From NCBI RefSeq assembly GCF_009932395.1, contig NZ_LSRS01000006.1, forward strand, positions 1-64,000: DNA of 64,000 nucleotides, given 5' to 3'. Positions 26,284-34,784 of this stretch are shown here, piece after piece (the stretch's first letter is position 1; every line of letters begins with the position of its first letter). The DNA is from Sporotomaculum syntrophicum. GTDB taxonomy: Bacteria > Bacillota > Desulfotomaculia > Desulfotomaculales > Desulfallaceae. A program made the translations under genes and the position numbers. Below the pieces are notes generated by a model, which was not told the DNA's origin, searched no databases, and worked only from the letters and a program-made list of their open reading frames with translations.

Positions 26284-27933
26284 ATGGCAAAGGACAATGT
26301 TTCCCACAGGGAAAAAGAACTACAAGAATATCTGCTTACTACGCATATGCTTTGCCTGCTGATTGTAATATCTTCACTGGTGCTCGGTAATAAATTTAAC
26401 GTATCGGACCAGATGTACCCGCTTAACAATGTGCGTTTATTTATCGTAGCAGGTCTAGTAGCACTGTACCTTCTAATTATTTTAAAAACCAGGAGTATTT
26501 CTCTATTGGATGATATTCATGCCATGTCGTTTGCCAAGGCAGTTTATTTATCTTTTCCCCTGTTGCTGACGATAGTTGCCCTGCTGGCTACAGGTGATAG
26601 CATTAATAACATTGAAACCATCTTGCTGCTGCCCGTTCTAATAGCTGCTTCTATTACCGGTAAAACAGGCGGGTTAATTATGTCTACTCTGTGTACGATG
26701 GGATTGGTCTTTTATAACACCTATATAAGCAGCTTGAATATATACCAGGCCGGAGAAGAAAACTTACTTTTCATTGGTATGATGTATATAATGGGCTGGC
26801 TGGTGGGTGGACTGACCGATATGGAGTCAAACAACCGCAAGCATTTAAACCAAAGCCTTCAATCCCTGAAGGAAGAAGTTGCTTCCCGGAAGAAAGCCGA
26901 AGAACAGCTCAGAGTACTTTCCAGCGCTGTGGAGCAAAGTCCGGTGATGGTGGTTATTGCAGACACCAGCGGCAGGATACAATATGTTAATAGTAGTTTT
27001 ACTAGTATTGCCGGCTATTCCCTTGCAGATGTTGCCGGCAAGGGGATTATGGAAATAATGGGTGAGGAAAAAAATCAGCTGGAACAGTTACCGGGGAGTA
27101 TGAAATCCGGCGGGGAATGGAAGGGAGAAATCACTGGTTTGAAAAAAAATGGTGAGTATTATTATGCCAATACTCATCTTTCCTCCCTAAAAGATTCGGC
27201 GGGTAGGATAACTCATGTTTTAGGGATTGCTGAGGATATTACCGCAAAAAGGCAAATGGAACAGGATATGGCCAAACTGGACCGCTTGAACCTGGTGGGG
27301 GAGATGGCTGCCGGTATTGGTCATGAAATTAGGAATCCCATGACCACGGTGCGCGGCTTTTTGCAGTTACTGAGCGACAAGGAGGATTGCCGGGACTACA
27401 GGGAATATTTTAATTTGATGATCGAGGAACTGGACCGGTCTAATTCGATAATTACGGAATTTCTTGCTATGGCCAAGGACAGGCCCGTTAATTTAAAAAG
27501 GCAAAACCTTAACGGCCTGGTGGAGGCGATGATCCCGCTACTCAATGCCGATGCTATAAACTCTGAGAAAAGCATTGAAGTTGACCTGCAGGCGGTACCT
27601 GACCTGCTGCTGGATGAGAAGGAAATCCGGCAGTTGCTGTTGAATTTGGCCCGCAACGGGCTGCAAGCCATGCAGCCAAAAGGGAGGTTGACGATACGAA
27701 CTTTTATGAATAGGGATGCAGAGACGGTTTTAGCGGTGTCAGATCAAGGCTGCGGTATTGCTCCTGAGTTGCTGGATAAAATCGGCACCCCCTTTTTTAC
27801 CACCAAGGATGAAGGAACCGGCCTTGGCCTGGCAGTATGTTTCAGTATTGCCGCCCGGCATAACGCGAGCATAAAAATTGATACAAGTACAACGGGCACC
27901 ACTTTTTCTGTTGTATTTAGGCAGCAGGGATAG
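26284..27933 (+). CDS. PAS-domain sensor histidine kinase
   Basis: About 549 residues: an N-terminal membrane region with five to six helices (about 15-195), a coiled segment, a PAS domain (about 215-325; VMVVIADTSGRIQYVNSSF), HisKA with the phospho-accepting His in AAGIGHEIRNPMTTVRGF (about 350) and HATPase_c (about 440-550; LARNGLQAM, GCGIAPELLDKIGTPFFTTKDEGTGLGLA). This layout is typical of sporulation-type kinases. GAAGGTGA precedes ATG 26284. No response regulator is adjacent. It may be the output kinase for the agr-like locus directly upstream. Confidence 0.9.
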   Translation: MAKDNVSHREKELQEYLLTTHMLCLLIVISSLVLGNKFNVSDQMYPLNNVRLFIVAGLVALYLLIILKTRSISLLDDIHAMSFAKAVYLSFPLLLTIVALLATGDSINNIETILLLPVLIAASITGKTGGLIMSTLCTMGLVFYNTYISSLNIYQAGEENLLFIGMMYIMGWLVGGLTDMESNNRKHLNQSLQSLKEEVASRKKAEEQLRVLSSAVEQSPVMVVIADTSGRIQYVNSSFTSIAGYSLADVAGKGIMEIMGEEKNQLEQLPGSMKSGGEWKGEITGLKKNGEYYYANTHLSSLKDSAGRITHVLGIAEDITAKRQMEQDMAKLDRLNLVGEMAAGIGHEIRNPMTTVRGFLQLLSDKEDCRDYREYFNLMIEELDRSNSIITEFLAMAKDRPVNLKRQNLNGLVEAMIPLLNADAINSEKSIEVDLQAVPDLLLDEKEIRQLLLNLARNGLQAMQPKGRLTIRTFMNRDAETVLAVSDQGCGIAPELLDKIGTPFFTTKDEGTGLGLAVCFSIAARHNASIKIDTSTTGTTFSVVFRQQG

Positions 27934-28015
27934 CGATAACCCTCGATTGCTATGTATAACTCCACTCCCTATCTAGATCTACCTTGCAGATTGACTCCTA
28001 TAAAGCTTAAAGAAT

Positions 28016-28052
28016 AACCCTTCAAGGATGTTTACCTTTTAAGGGTTTTTTT
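28016..28052 (+). terminator. Terminator after the histidine kinase gene
   Basis: AACCCTT (28016-28022) pairs with AAGGGTT (28041-28047), with an inner AAGG/CCTT, then a seven-T run. Confidence 0.8.
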
Positions 28053-28059
28053 GTGCTTT

Positions 28060-28405
28060 TTTTATATTCATTCATGACACGATAATTTATTTTTATCATT
28101 TCATAATATACTATAAACATATTGTATCAATACTATAAAGGAAGGTAATGAGGAGATCAAGAATATCATTACGAACATAGAATTATGAAATTTTGAAAGG
28201 GGGGCAAATATTTTGCGTTCTAGAACGCCGAAATTGAAATAACCAACAAGCCTAGTAGTTATTATCTAATGAAAAGGACTGATATGGTTACTGATCCAGT
28301 GGACAGGATGAAAAAGATACTAAGACGGACATGAAGTTATTGTTTTTGGCTTTGCTGAGGACTGGATTAACTAAATGGATTAACTAAATGGAAGGAAGTA
28401 ATCTT
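28060..28405 (+). promoter_or_regulatory. Long leader of the first ABC-importer operon, with dyad and tandem repeat
   Basis: About 345 bases without a gene. A 14-base perfect palindrome GCGTTCTAGAACGC lies at 28215-28228. A 13-base unit beginning TGGATTAACT is tandemly repeated at 28363-28375 and 28376-28388, immediately before the start region. I could not match any known riboswitch. The palindrome could be a dimeric repressor site; the repeat brings two AT-rich ATGs. Confidence 0.4.
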
Positions 28406-29530
28406 ATGAAACGGTTTACTGTTCTTATTGGCCTGCTTTTCCTGCTAACCTTTACATTGGTAGGCTGTGGCCAAAATCAACAAGGTAATACTCAAAATGA
28501 AGAAGAAATACCGGAGGTTAATTTAGGGTACATATTCACCAACCACCAAACACCTCTATTGGTTGCCGCTGCTAATGGCGAAGCTTTCAAGGATATGGGT
28601 ACCTACCTGAAGGAGGTAGTGCCTAGAGAAAAATATGAACTTATGTCGGATGGCAAAAAGTTGGCTGATATTAATCTAGTTGTAACAAAAAGTGGTTCTG
28701 AAACAACAACCCTCTTTGCCCAGGGTAATCTGGATGTTGCTTTGGGATCTGTCACTGCGTTTATACAAGGGGTAGACCAAAATGTTCCTATTAAAGTGCT
28801 TTGCCCGATTCAGACTGAAGGTATGGGACTAGTTGTGCCGAAGGATAGCAAGATCAATGATTGGAATTCCTTTGCTGCCTATGTAGAGGAAGCTGAGCAG
28901 CCGGTTAAAATTGGTTACCATTCTCCTACCAGTGGACCTAAAATTGTTTTTGAAGGCGCTCTGCATAAGGCCGGCATTAGTGCTACCCAGGACCCCAACG
29001 ATATGAATGCCGAAATATTGCTGGTTGACCTTAAAGATACTGCTAATCTAAATTCGGCTTTGACCAGTAAGCAAGTTGACGGGTGGGTTGGACCGGCACC
29101 CTTTCCTGAAGTTGCTGTTACACAGGGTCTTGGTAAAGTGGCCTTGGAACTCAGGGATCTGCCGCCTGTAGGGGAATGGTACGACTTCCCTTGCTGTGTA
29201 GTGGGAGCTCATCAAGACTTTATCGACCAAAATCCCCAAGTTACTGAAGCCATTATGGAAATCATGACTAATGCTTCCGAGTGGTGCAACCAGAATAAAG
29301 ATAAAGCGGGCGCCATTACTGCCGAATGGATCGGTATTCCTGTTGAGGCAGCAAAAGCCTCCACATTGGTATATAACACAGATCCCTCGGAGGAATGGAT
29401 GTCTGGAGTTGGTGTTTACATTGACATTTTAAATGATATGGATAAGTTTGAAGGCCAGCTAAAGGACAAGACGCTGAATGATGATGTTAAAAAGTTACTC
29501 TTCGACTTTAGTTTTATAGAAGAGCGTTAA
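28406..29530 (+). CDS. ABC-transporter substrate-binding lipoprotein with Cys-Cys motif (NitT/TauT type)
   Basis: About 374 residues: signal peptide with lipobox TLVGC (Cys about 20), then two periplasmic-binding lobes. The opening LGYIFTNHQTPLLVAAANGEAF and the QVDGWVGPAPFPEVA segment are of the NitT/TauT/SsuA family. An unusual GEWYDFPCC dicysteine motif is at about residue 265-275, at the same place as GEWGECC in the protein at 35311. ATG 28406 follows GGAAGGAAG. It heads a permease and ATPase. The ligand is unknown; the CC motif suggests a metal, organometal or thiol ligand (inference). Confidence 0.82.
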   Translation: MKRFTVLIGLLFLLTFTLVGCGQNQQGNTQNEEEIPEVNLGYIFTNHQTPLLVAAANGEAFKDMGTYLKEVVPREKYELMSDGKKLADINLVVTKSGSETTTLFAQGNLDVALGSVTAFIQGVDQNVPIKVLCPIQTEGMGLVVPKDSKINDWNSFAAYVEEAEQPVKIGYHSPTSGPKIVFEGALHKAGISATQDPNDMNAEILLVDLKDTANLNSALTSKQVDGWVGPAPFPEVAVTQGLGKVALELRDLPPVGEWYDFPCCVVGAHQDFIDQNPQVTEAIMEIMTNASEWCNQNKDKAGAITAEWIGIPVEAAKASTLVYNTDPSEEWMSGVGVYIDILNDMDKFEGQLKDKTLNDDVKKLLFDFSFIEER

Positions 29531-29537
29531 TCAATAT

Positions 29538-29579
29538 AAGTAGAGGTTCCCGTGGTGAGGCTTTAGGGAACCTCTACTT
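29538..29579 (+). terminator. 14-bp hairpin between substrate-binding and permease genes
   Basis: AAGTAGAGGTTCCC (29538-29551) pairs with GGGAACCTCTACTT (29566-29579) around a 14-base loop. There is no T-run, so I see it as a processing or stabilising hairpin that raises the amount of binding protein relative to permease, or a weak attenuator. Confidence 0.65.
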
Positions 29580-29600
29580 ATGAATCCATGGGTGAGATTA

Positions 29601-30437
29601 ATGAGTAAGAATGTCGCCAATATATGTATAATGCTTATTTTACCTTTAGTATTTATAATTATCTGGTTTTATTTGGCTAAGTCTATCGATAATACCGTCA
29701 TACTACCATCACCTGCCATGGTGCTACAGTTACTGAGCCATCCTTCGGAAAACTTAATTAGTATGGGTTCACTTACCAATAACATATTTATCAGCCTGCT
29801 GCGTGTCTTGGCCGGGTATATATTAGCCGTAATGCTGGCCATACCACTCGGCATACTGATGGGTTATTATGCTAAAATATTTCAGTTGTTTAATACCTTT
29901 GTGGGTTTATTTAGGCCGATACCACCACTGGCTTGGGTGCCATTGGTTTTAGCCTGGTTTGGCATCAGCAGTTTTGCAACACTAACAGGAGTAGAAAGAG
30001 GAATCCTTTTTATATATCTCAATAACATAAAATTATCAATGGTGTTTATTATCTTCATCGGTGCCTTTTACCCGGTACTGACCAGTGCCATTTATGGTGT
30101 GAAAAACGTTAAGAAGACATTAATTGACTCGGCACGAGTACTTGGAGCCAGCGAGTCGGATATTTTTTTCAAGATTTTAATTCCTGCGGCTAAACCATCA
30201 ATAGTTAACGGGATGAGAATTGGGTTGGGGGTAGCTTGGATGTGCCTGGTTTCGGCTGAGATGTTACCGGGTAGTTTGTCCGGTATAGGCTATCTAATCA
30301 CACATGCCTATACAATTGCCAGGACAGACGTTGTAATTGCCGGTATGATTAGCATTGGTGTGGTAGGGGCACTCATGGATACCCTTTTTAGGATTTTTGA
30401 AGAGAAGAAGTTTAAATGGCAGCGTTTAATAAGGTAG
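29601..30437 (+). CDS. ABC-transporter permease (NitT/TauT type)
   Basis: About 278 residues with six hydrophobic helices and the BPD_transp_1 EAA-type loop (DSARVLGASESDIFFKILIPAAKPSI). After the loop the line reads GLGVAWMCLVSAEML; the permease at 37211 has an in-frame UGA where this one has the Ser of VSAE. ATG 29601 is preferred because the intergenic hairpin would cover the site for ATG 29580. It pairs with the ATPase at 30450. Confidence 0.88.
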   Translation: MSKNVANICIMLILPLVFIIIWFYLAKSIDNTVILPSPAMVLQLLSHPSENLISMGSLTNNIFISLLRVLAGYILAVMLAIPLGILMGYYAKIFQLFNTFVGLFRPIPPLAWVPLVLAWFGISSFATLTGVERGILFIYLNNIKLSMVFIIFIGAFYPVLTSAIYGVKNVKKTLIDSARVLGASESDIFFKILIPAAKPSIVNGMRIGLGVAWMCLVSAEMLPGSLSGIGYLITHAYTIARTDVVIAGMISIGVVGALMDTLFRIFEEKKFKWQRLIR

Positions 30438-30449
30438 GTATAGTAATTC

Positions 30450-31220
30450 ATGCCGGAACCAATAATTACAATTAACCAGCTAAGTAAAACTTATCATACC
30501 GAGCGGGGCAAGGAAATTAAAGCTATCGAGAATTTTAATCTGCAAATCTATGTAAATAATTTCATTTGTATCGTAGGGCCGTCCGGCTGTGGCAAATCCA
30601 CCTTGCTGAGGATTATTGCCGGCCTTGATAGTGCCAGTTCAGGGCTTGTTTCTTTCCAGGGTCAGCCTATTTCCAAGCCCTCCAGGGATATCGGCATGGT
30701 ATTTCAGGAATACTCTCTGTTGCCCTGGCTAACGGTTATTGATAATGTTGCCCTTGGCCTTGAGTTTGCTAAGCAATCCAGGTCGGTGAGGTTGGATGTA
30801 GCCGTTAGTTTTCTCAAAATGGTAGGACTCGAGGATTATGCCAGGGCTTACCCATACGAATTATCCGGGGGTATGCAGCAGCGAGTGGCCATTGCCCGGG
30901 CATTAGCTAATAACCCACAGGTTCTTTTAATGGATGAGCCCTTTGGCGCTCTTGATGCTCACACTAGAATATTGATGCAAAAGGAACTCCTGGCTATTTG
31001 GGAAAAGAATATGAAAACCATTGTTTTTGTTACCCATAGCGTTGATGAGGCCATTTATCTGGCCGATACCATTATAGTAATGTCTTCTCATCCCGGAGGA
31101 GTTAAAGAAGTCATCAAGGTAAACATGGCTAGACCCAGAGATCGAGCAAACCCTATTTATGGGCAGCTGGCTTCACAAATACTATGCATGCTGGAAGAAG
31201 AAGTTACCAAAGTAAAGTAA
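30450..31220 (+). CDS. ABC-transporter ATP-binding protein (NitT/TauT type)
   Basis: A 256-residue ATPase: Walker [11 protein letters not shown]-loop [10 protein letters not shown], signature [15 protein letters not shown], Walker [12 protein letters not shown] and H-loop VTHSVDEA. The PW after the Q-loop and H-loop form fit the NitT/SsuB/TauB type. It energises the importer with the two genes upstream. Followed by a 230-base gap before the next operon. Confidence 0.93.
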   Translation: MPEPIITINQLSKTYHTERGKEIKAIENFNLQIYVNNFICIVGPSGCGKSTLLRIIAGLDSASSGLVSFQGQPISKPSRDIGMVFQEYSLLPWLTVIDNVALGLEFAKQSRSVRLDVAVSFLKMVGLEDYARAYPYELSGGMQQRVAIARALANNPQVLLMDEPFGALDAHTRILMQKELLAIWEKNMKTIVFVTHSVDEAIYLADTIIVMSSHPGGVKEVIKVNMARPRDRANPIYGQLASQILCMLEEEVTKVK

Positions 31221-31454
31221 ACGAAAAAGTTACTGCTTATTACATATCCAACTCAGTGAGGTAAACAGATAAAAAGCCTGTACTTGTAATGAATCGCAAG
31301 CTTTTCGTTATATTGCCATAAAAATATATTTTATTACGTCCCTATGCAACATAAAAACATTAAATAAACAACATAAAGGAGTTGTATGAAACAATAAAGA
31401 AAATACTTTTAGTTTTAGAGGATTTATGTAATTTTACATGGGAGGTTTGAGCTA

Positions 31455-32618
31455 TTGCGTCCTGAAACAATGAGAATCGTCGATGACCTGCGTGATCAAA
31501 ATATACTTAACCTGGAGCATGCGAAAAGGGATAATCAGAAAATCGTGGGTATGTACTGTGCCTATTCCCCCAAGGAGCTGGTGCTGGCTGCCGGTGCGCT
31601 GCCGGTTAGCCTGTGCGGTACCAAACAGGAGCCCATTGCCGCGGCGGAAAAGATACTACCCCGCAATATCTGCCCGCTGATTAAATCCAGCTTTGGCTTT
31701 GCCATCACGGATACCTGTCCCTATTTCCGCATGTCTGACTATGTGATTGCCGAAACCACTTGTGACGGCAAGAAAAAAATGTTTGAAATGCTTAAGGATT
31801 ATAAGCCGATGCATGTGCTGCACCTGCCCCAGGGCACCAACCGTCCGGGGGCTTTAAAATGGTGGACTGATGAACTGTATTTGCTTAAAAGTCAACTGGA
31901 GGAAAACCTGGGTGTAGAAATCAGCCGGGAGAGCTTAAGAAAGGCCATCAAACTGGTTAATAAAGAGCGTTTGGCTATGCGCAAGCTGCACGAGCTGAAT
32001 AAAGTCGACCCGGCCCCGCTCAGCGGTTTGGATATGCTGACCACCCTTTGGATGAAGGGCTTTAATGTTGATGTAGAAGAGGGTATTGAGCTAATCAACC
32101 AGCTCGCCGAGGAAGTTGAGGAAATCGTGCGCCTGGGAGCCTCTCCCTTTGCCGCGGGCACCCCGCGGATCTTGTTAACCGGCTGCCCGGTGGGCCTGGG
32201 CTCTGAAAAGGTACTGAGGCTATTGGAAGAGTGCGGTGGCAGTGTAGTTGGCCTGGAGAACTGCAGTGGCTTTAAAACAGTAGATACGCTGGTGGATGAA
32301 GATGAAGCCAGGGACCCCATGGAGGCCATTGCGGAAAAATATTTGCAGATACCCTGCTCCTGCATGTCGCACAATGAAGGCAGATTCGATTTAATCGACA
32401 GGATGATCGAAGAATATAAGGTCGACGGGGTGGTGGATTTGACCTGGCAGGCCTGCCATACCTACAACGTAGAGGGCGAATTGCTTAGCCGGCGCGTCAA
32501 AGAGAAATATGATCTGCCCTACCTCCATTTGGAAACGGACTATTCCACCTCCGACCTGCAGCAGCTGCAAACCAGAATCGGTGCTTTTATAGAATTACTC
32601 AACAGGAGAAAAGCATAG
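31455..32618 (+). CDS. Double-cubane-cluster reductase (2-hydroxyacyl-CoA dehydratase family)
   Basis: A 387-residue HgdB/BadD-family protein from a TTG start behind GGAGGT. It has the conserved N-terminal half (MYCAYSPKELVLAAGALPVSLCG), many Cys in NICPLIKSSFGF, ITDTCPYFRM and ETTCDGKKKMFEM, and a C-terminal LTWQACHTYNVE. It is a single-subunit member like the double-cubane cluster proteins that, with a dedicated ATPase activator, perform ATP-driven low-potential reductions of small molecules. The activator gene follows three bases later. Placing it at the head of an organometal-type operon suggests it reduces or cleaves the imported compound (inference). Confidence 0.85.
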   Translation: MRPETMRIVDDLRDQNILNLEHAKRDNQKIVGMYCAYSPKELVLAAGALPVSLCGTKQEPIAAAEKILPRNICPLIKSSFGFAITDTCPYFRMSDYVIAETTCDGKKKMFEMLKDYKPMHVLHLPQGTNRPGALKWWTDELYLLKSQLEENLGVEISRESLRKAIKLVNKERLAMRKLHELNKVDPAPLSGLDMLTTLWMKGFNVDVEEGIELINQLAEEVEEIVRLGASPFAAGTPRILLTGCPVGLGSEKVLRLLEECGGSVVGLENCSGFKTVDTLVDEDEARDPMEAIAEKYLQIPCSCMSHNEGRFDLIDRMIEEYKVDGVVDLTWQACHTYNVEGELLSRRVKEKYDLPYLHLETDYSTSDLQQLQTRIGAFIELLNRRKA

Positions 32619-32620
32619 TC

Positions 32621-33391
32621 ATGATCACAGTGGGCATTGATGTAGGTTCCATGACCACCAAGGCAGTGCTGCTAAACGGACATGAGTGGAGCAGTGTAAT
32701 CAGGCCCACCGGGTGCAGTCCCCGGCAATCCGCTCGGGAAGCATTTGATGAGCTGTTGCTGAAAGCCGGCCTGAGTGCCGGGGCAATCAGCCATATCACC
32801 GGTACCGGCTATGGTCGGATAATGTTGGATTTTATCAATAACGCGGTGACTGAAATAACCTGCCACGCCAGGGGCGCTCATTACCTGGTAGAGGGGACCG
32901 ACCTGGTGATTGATATCGGCGGGCAGGACAGCAAGGTAATCAGGACGGACGGGCAGGGCAATGTAATTGATTTCGCCATGAACGATAAATGCGCTGCGGG
33001 GACCGGCCGGTTCCTGCAAGTAATGGCGTCTGCCCTGGGTGCTGATGTCAGTGAACTGGCTGCGCTGTCCCGGGGTGCCGAGCCGGTGGAAATTAGCAAC
33101 ATGTGTACAGTCTTTGCTGAGTCGGAGGTAGTCAGTCTGCTGGCCCAGGGGGTTACCAAAGAGAACATTATCGCCGGTATCCACCGCTCGGTGGCTCGCA
33201 GGGTAGCGGCTATGGCAGGCAGGCTGGGCTTGGGCAGCCTGGTAACCTTTACCGGCGGGGTGGCTAGAAATGCTGGGGTTAAAGCTTTTCTGGCTGAGGA
33301 ACTGGGAGCTGAAATACATGTGGTGGCGGCGTCTCAACTGGCCGGGGCTCTTGGGGCAGCCCTACTGGCCCGGGAAATGGCCAAAGATTAG
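32621..33391 (+). CDS. ATP-dependent activase of the double-cubane reductase
   Basis: A 256-residue BcrAD/BadFG-type ATPase: nucleotide-binding GIDVGSMTTKAVLL at the N-terminus, DIGGQDSKVI, MNDKCAAGTGRFLQVMA and NMCTVFAESEVVSL, the last two carrying the Cys pair that bridges a [4Fe-4S] cluster between two subunits. It transfers an electron at low potential to its partner at the cost of ATP. It starts two bases after the stop of the reductase and is followed by the selenoprotein gene after 50 bases. Confidence 0.93.
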   Translation: MITVGIDVGSMTTKAVLLNGHEWSSVIRPTGCSPRQSAREAFDELLLKAGLSAGAISHITGTGYGRIMLDFINNAVTEITCHARGAHYLVEGTDLVIDIGGQDSKVIRTDGQGNVIDFAMNDKCAAGTGRFLQVMASALGADVSELAALSRGAEPVEISNMCTVFAESEVVSLLAQGVTKENIIAGIHRSVARRVAAMAGRLGLGSLVTFTGGVARNAGVKAFLAEELGAEIHVVAASQLAGALGAALLAREMAKD

Positions 33392-33441
33392 TGAGCAGTG
33401 GGGCGCGCAGAGGGCGTGCTTAGGTTAAAGGAGGCTTGGTT

Positions 33442-33702
33442 ATGGCTAAGGTCCAGGTTGAGTTTATCAATACCTGACCCAGTTGTGATGAATATGCCCG
33501 GGTGATCAGGCATGCAGCCGCAAAATACGGAGATGTTGTTGAGGTATTTATTTATTACGCGGGTAAAGATATGGGTTACCTTAAAAAATACGGCATGGTA
33601 ACCAGAGGTACGATGATTGTTAACAGCAGAAAGAAATATGATATTCTCTCCAGAGCTGTCATTGAAAAAGCTATCGAAGAAGCAGTTAGGGGCAGTGCAT
33701 AG
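33442..33702 (+). CDS. saoT: Thioredoxin-like selenoprotein with UPSC motif (SaoT-like)
   Basis: An ATG at 33442 behind AAAGGAGG opens MAKVQVEFINT, then a TGA at 33475-33477, then PSCDEYARVIRHAAAKYG and onward to a TAG at 33700-33702. Read with Sec at codon 12 it is an 86-residue thioredoxin-like protein with a UxxC redox pair (U12, C15). A hairpin follows 16 bases after the UGA. Without Sec the ATG-to-TGA piece would be 11 residues. It resembles the SaoT family of the SAO system as I recall it. It overlaps the permease gene by one base (TAGTG). Confidence 0.88.
33494..33513 (+). promoter_or_regulatory. Candidate bacterial SECIS element in saoT
   Basis: ATGCC (33494-33498) pairs with GGCAT (33509-33513) around a 10-base loop that contains GGGU; the loop starts 22 bases after the UGA, within the usual bacterial range. 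Confidence 0.6.
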
Positions 33703-34784
33703 TGATAGCAGAACTACTTAACCGGATAATTTTTCTTGCCTTTGATATTCTTAACGGCGCTTCGGTGTGGCTGGTAGCCAGCTTTATCCTGGCCGGTTTG
33801 CTGCACAACGTTTTAAGCCCGGACAAGCTGCAGCGGATGCTGGGCAATACCAAAACTTCATCCATCATCAAGGCCACCCTGTCGGGTATGCTGCTGCCCA
33901 TGTGCAGCTGCGGGGTGATTCCCCTGGCGCTGGGACTGTATTATTCCGGTGCTTATCTTGGCCCGACCCTGGCTTTTATGACCGCCACCCCCATCATAAA
34001 CCCCGCTGCCGTACTGCTGGCCTACGGTTTTCTGGGGCCTCAGATTGCGACCATTTATCTGGCGACAGGTTTTGTTATCCCGCTGTTCATTGGCCTTACC
34101 GGCAATAAACTGGCAGGGCCGGAGCTTCACGCCCCAGGTATTGATACAGAAATTAATTTGGTGGAGTTGGAGTCCGGAGGGGGGGACAGCCTGGCGCAAA
34201 AGCTGCGTTCCGGCTTAGAGTGGGGCTTTTTGGATATGGGCGTTTCGGTCAGCAAGTATGTCTGCCTGGGCATGCTGTTGGCCGGTGCGATCATTGCGCT
34301 GGTTCCCCCTAGCTTTATCCAGCAGTACCTGGGCAATCCAGGTATGCTTTCCCTGGTTAGCATTGCTCTGCTCGGCTCCATTATGTATGTATGTGCCGTG
34401 GGCCATATCCCCTTTATTGCTGCCCTGGTAGCCAGTGGAGCTGCACCGGGACTGGCCATCACCTTTTTATTAACCGGGGCGGCCACCAATTTGCCGGAAT
34501 TAATCAGCATCTATAAGCTTATTGGCCGGCGGGCGGTAGCTATCTACTCCGTGGTATTGATCGGCGCCTCTTTATTAATTGGTTACCTGACCAATATGCT
34601 GCTGACTGATTTTGTCCCTTTATTTGATCTGTCTAAAGTTCGGGATACGGTCGGCATAGCGAATAAATTTATTTTTTCTACACCGGCTGCTTTAGAATAC
34701 TTGTGCTCGGTGATTGTTGTGGGATTGGGGATTTATTCGGTTTGGCCAAGGCTTAAGCTTTACCTAGCGGAAAGGATGGCCTGA
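33702..34784 (+). CDS. saoE: DUF318/UPF0718-type permease (SaoE-like exporter)
   Basis: A 360-residue membrane protein from a GTG overlapping the upstream stop. It has eight or more hydrophobic helices and the MLLPMCSCGVIPLALGLYYSG motif with two Cys, seen in the DUF318 permease family that includes ArsP organoarsenical exporters. Repeats of the fold: MATPIINPAAVL and GAATNLPELISI. In the SAO system as I recall it an efflux transporter occupies this place. Probable role: export of the cleaved metal or metalloid, or of an organometal product. Confidence 0.82.
   Translation: MIAELLNRIIFLAFDILNGASVWLVASFILAGLLHNVLSPDKLQRMLGNTKTSSIIKATLSGMLLPMCSCGVIPLALGLYYSGAYLGPTLAFMTATPIINPAAVLLAYGFLGPQIATIYLATGFVIPLFIGLTGNKLAGPELHAPGIDTEINLVELESGGGDSLAQKLRSGLEWGFLDMGVSVSKYVCLGMLLAGAIIALVPPSFIQQYLGNPGMLSLVSIALLGSIMYVCAVGHIPFIAALVASGAAPGLAITFLLTGAATNLPELISIYKLIGRRAVAIYSVVLIGASLLIGYLTNMLLTDFVPLFDLSKVRDTVGIANKFIFSTPAALEYLCSVIVVGLGIYSVWPRLKLYLAERMA

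Noticed and set aside
28140-28388. Moco, c-di-GMP or other known riboswitch before the first ABC importer
   Set aside because: None of the core sequences I know are present; only the palindrome and repeat remain.
32672-33337. 221-codon minus-strand ORF opposite the activase gene
   Set aside because: Shadow of a clearly conserved ATPase; no domain or start site.
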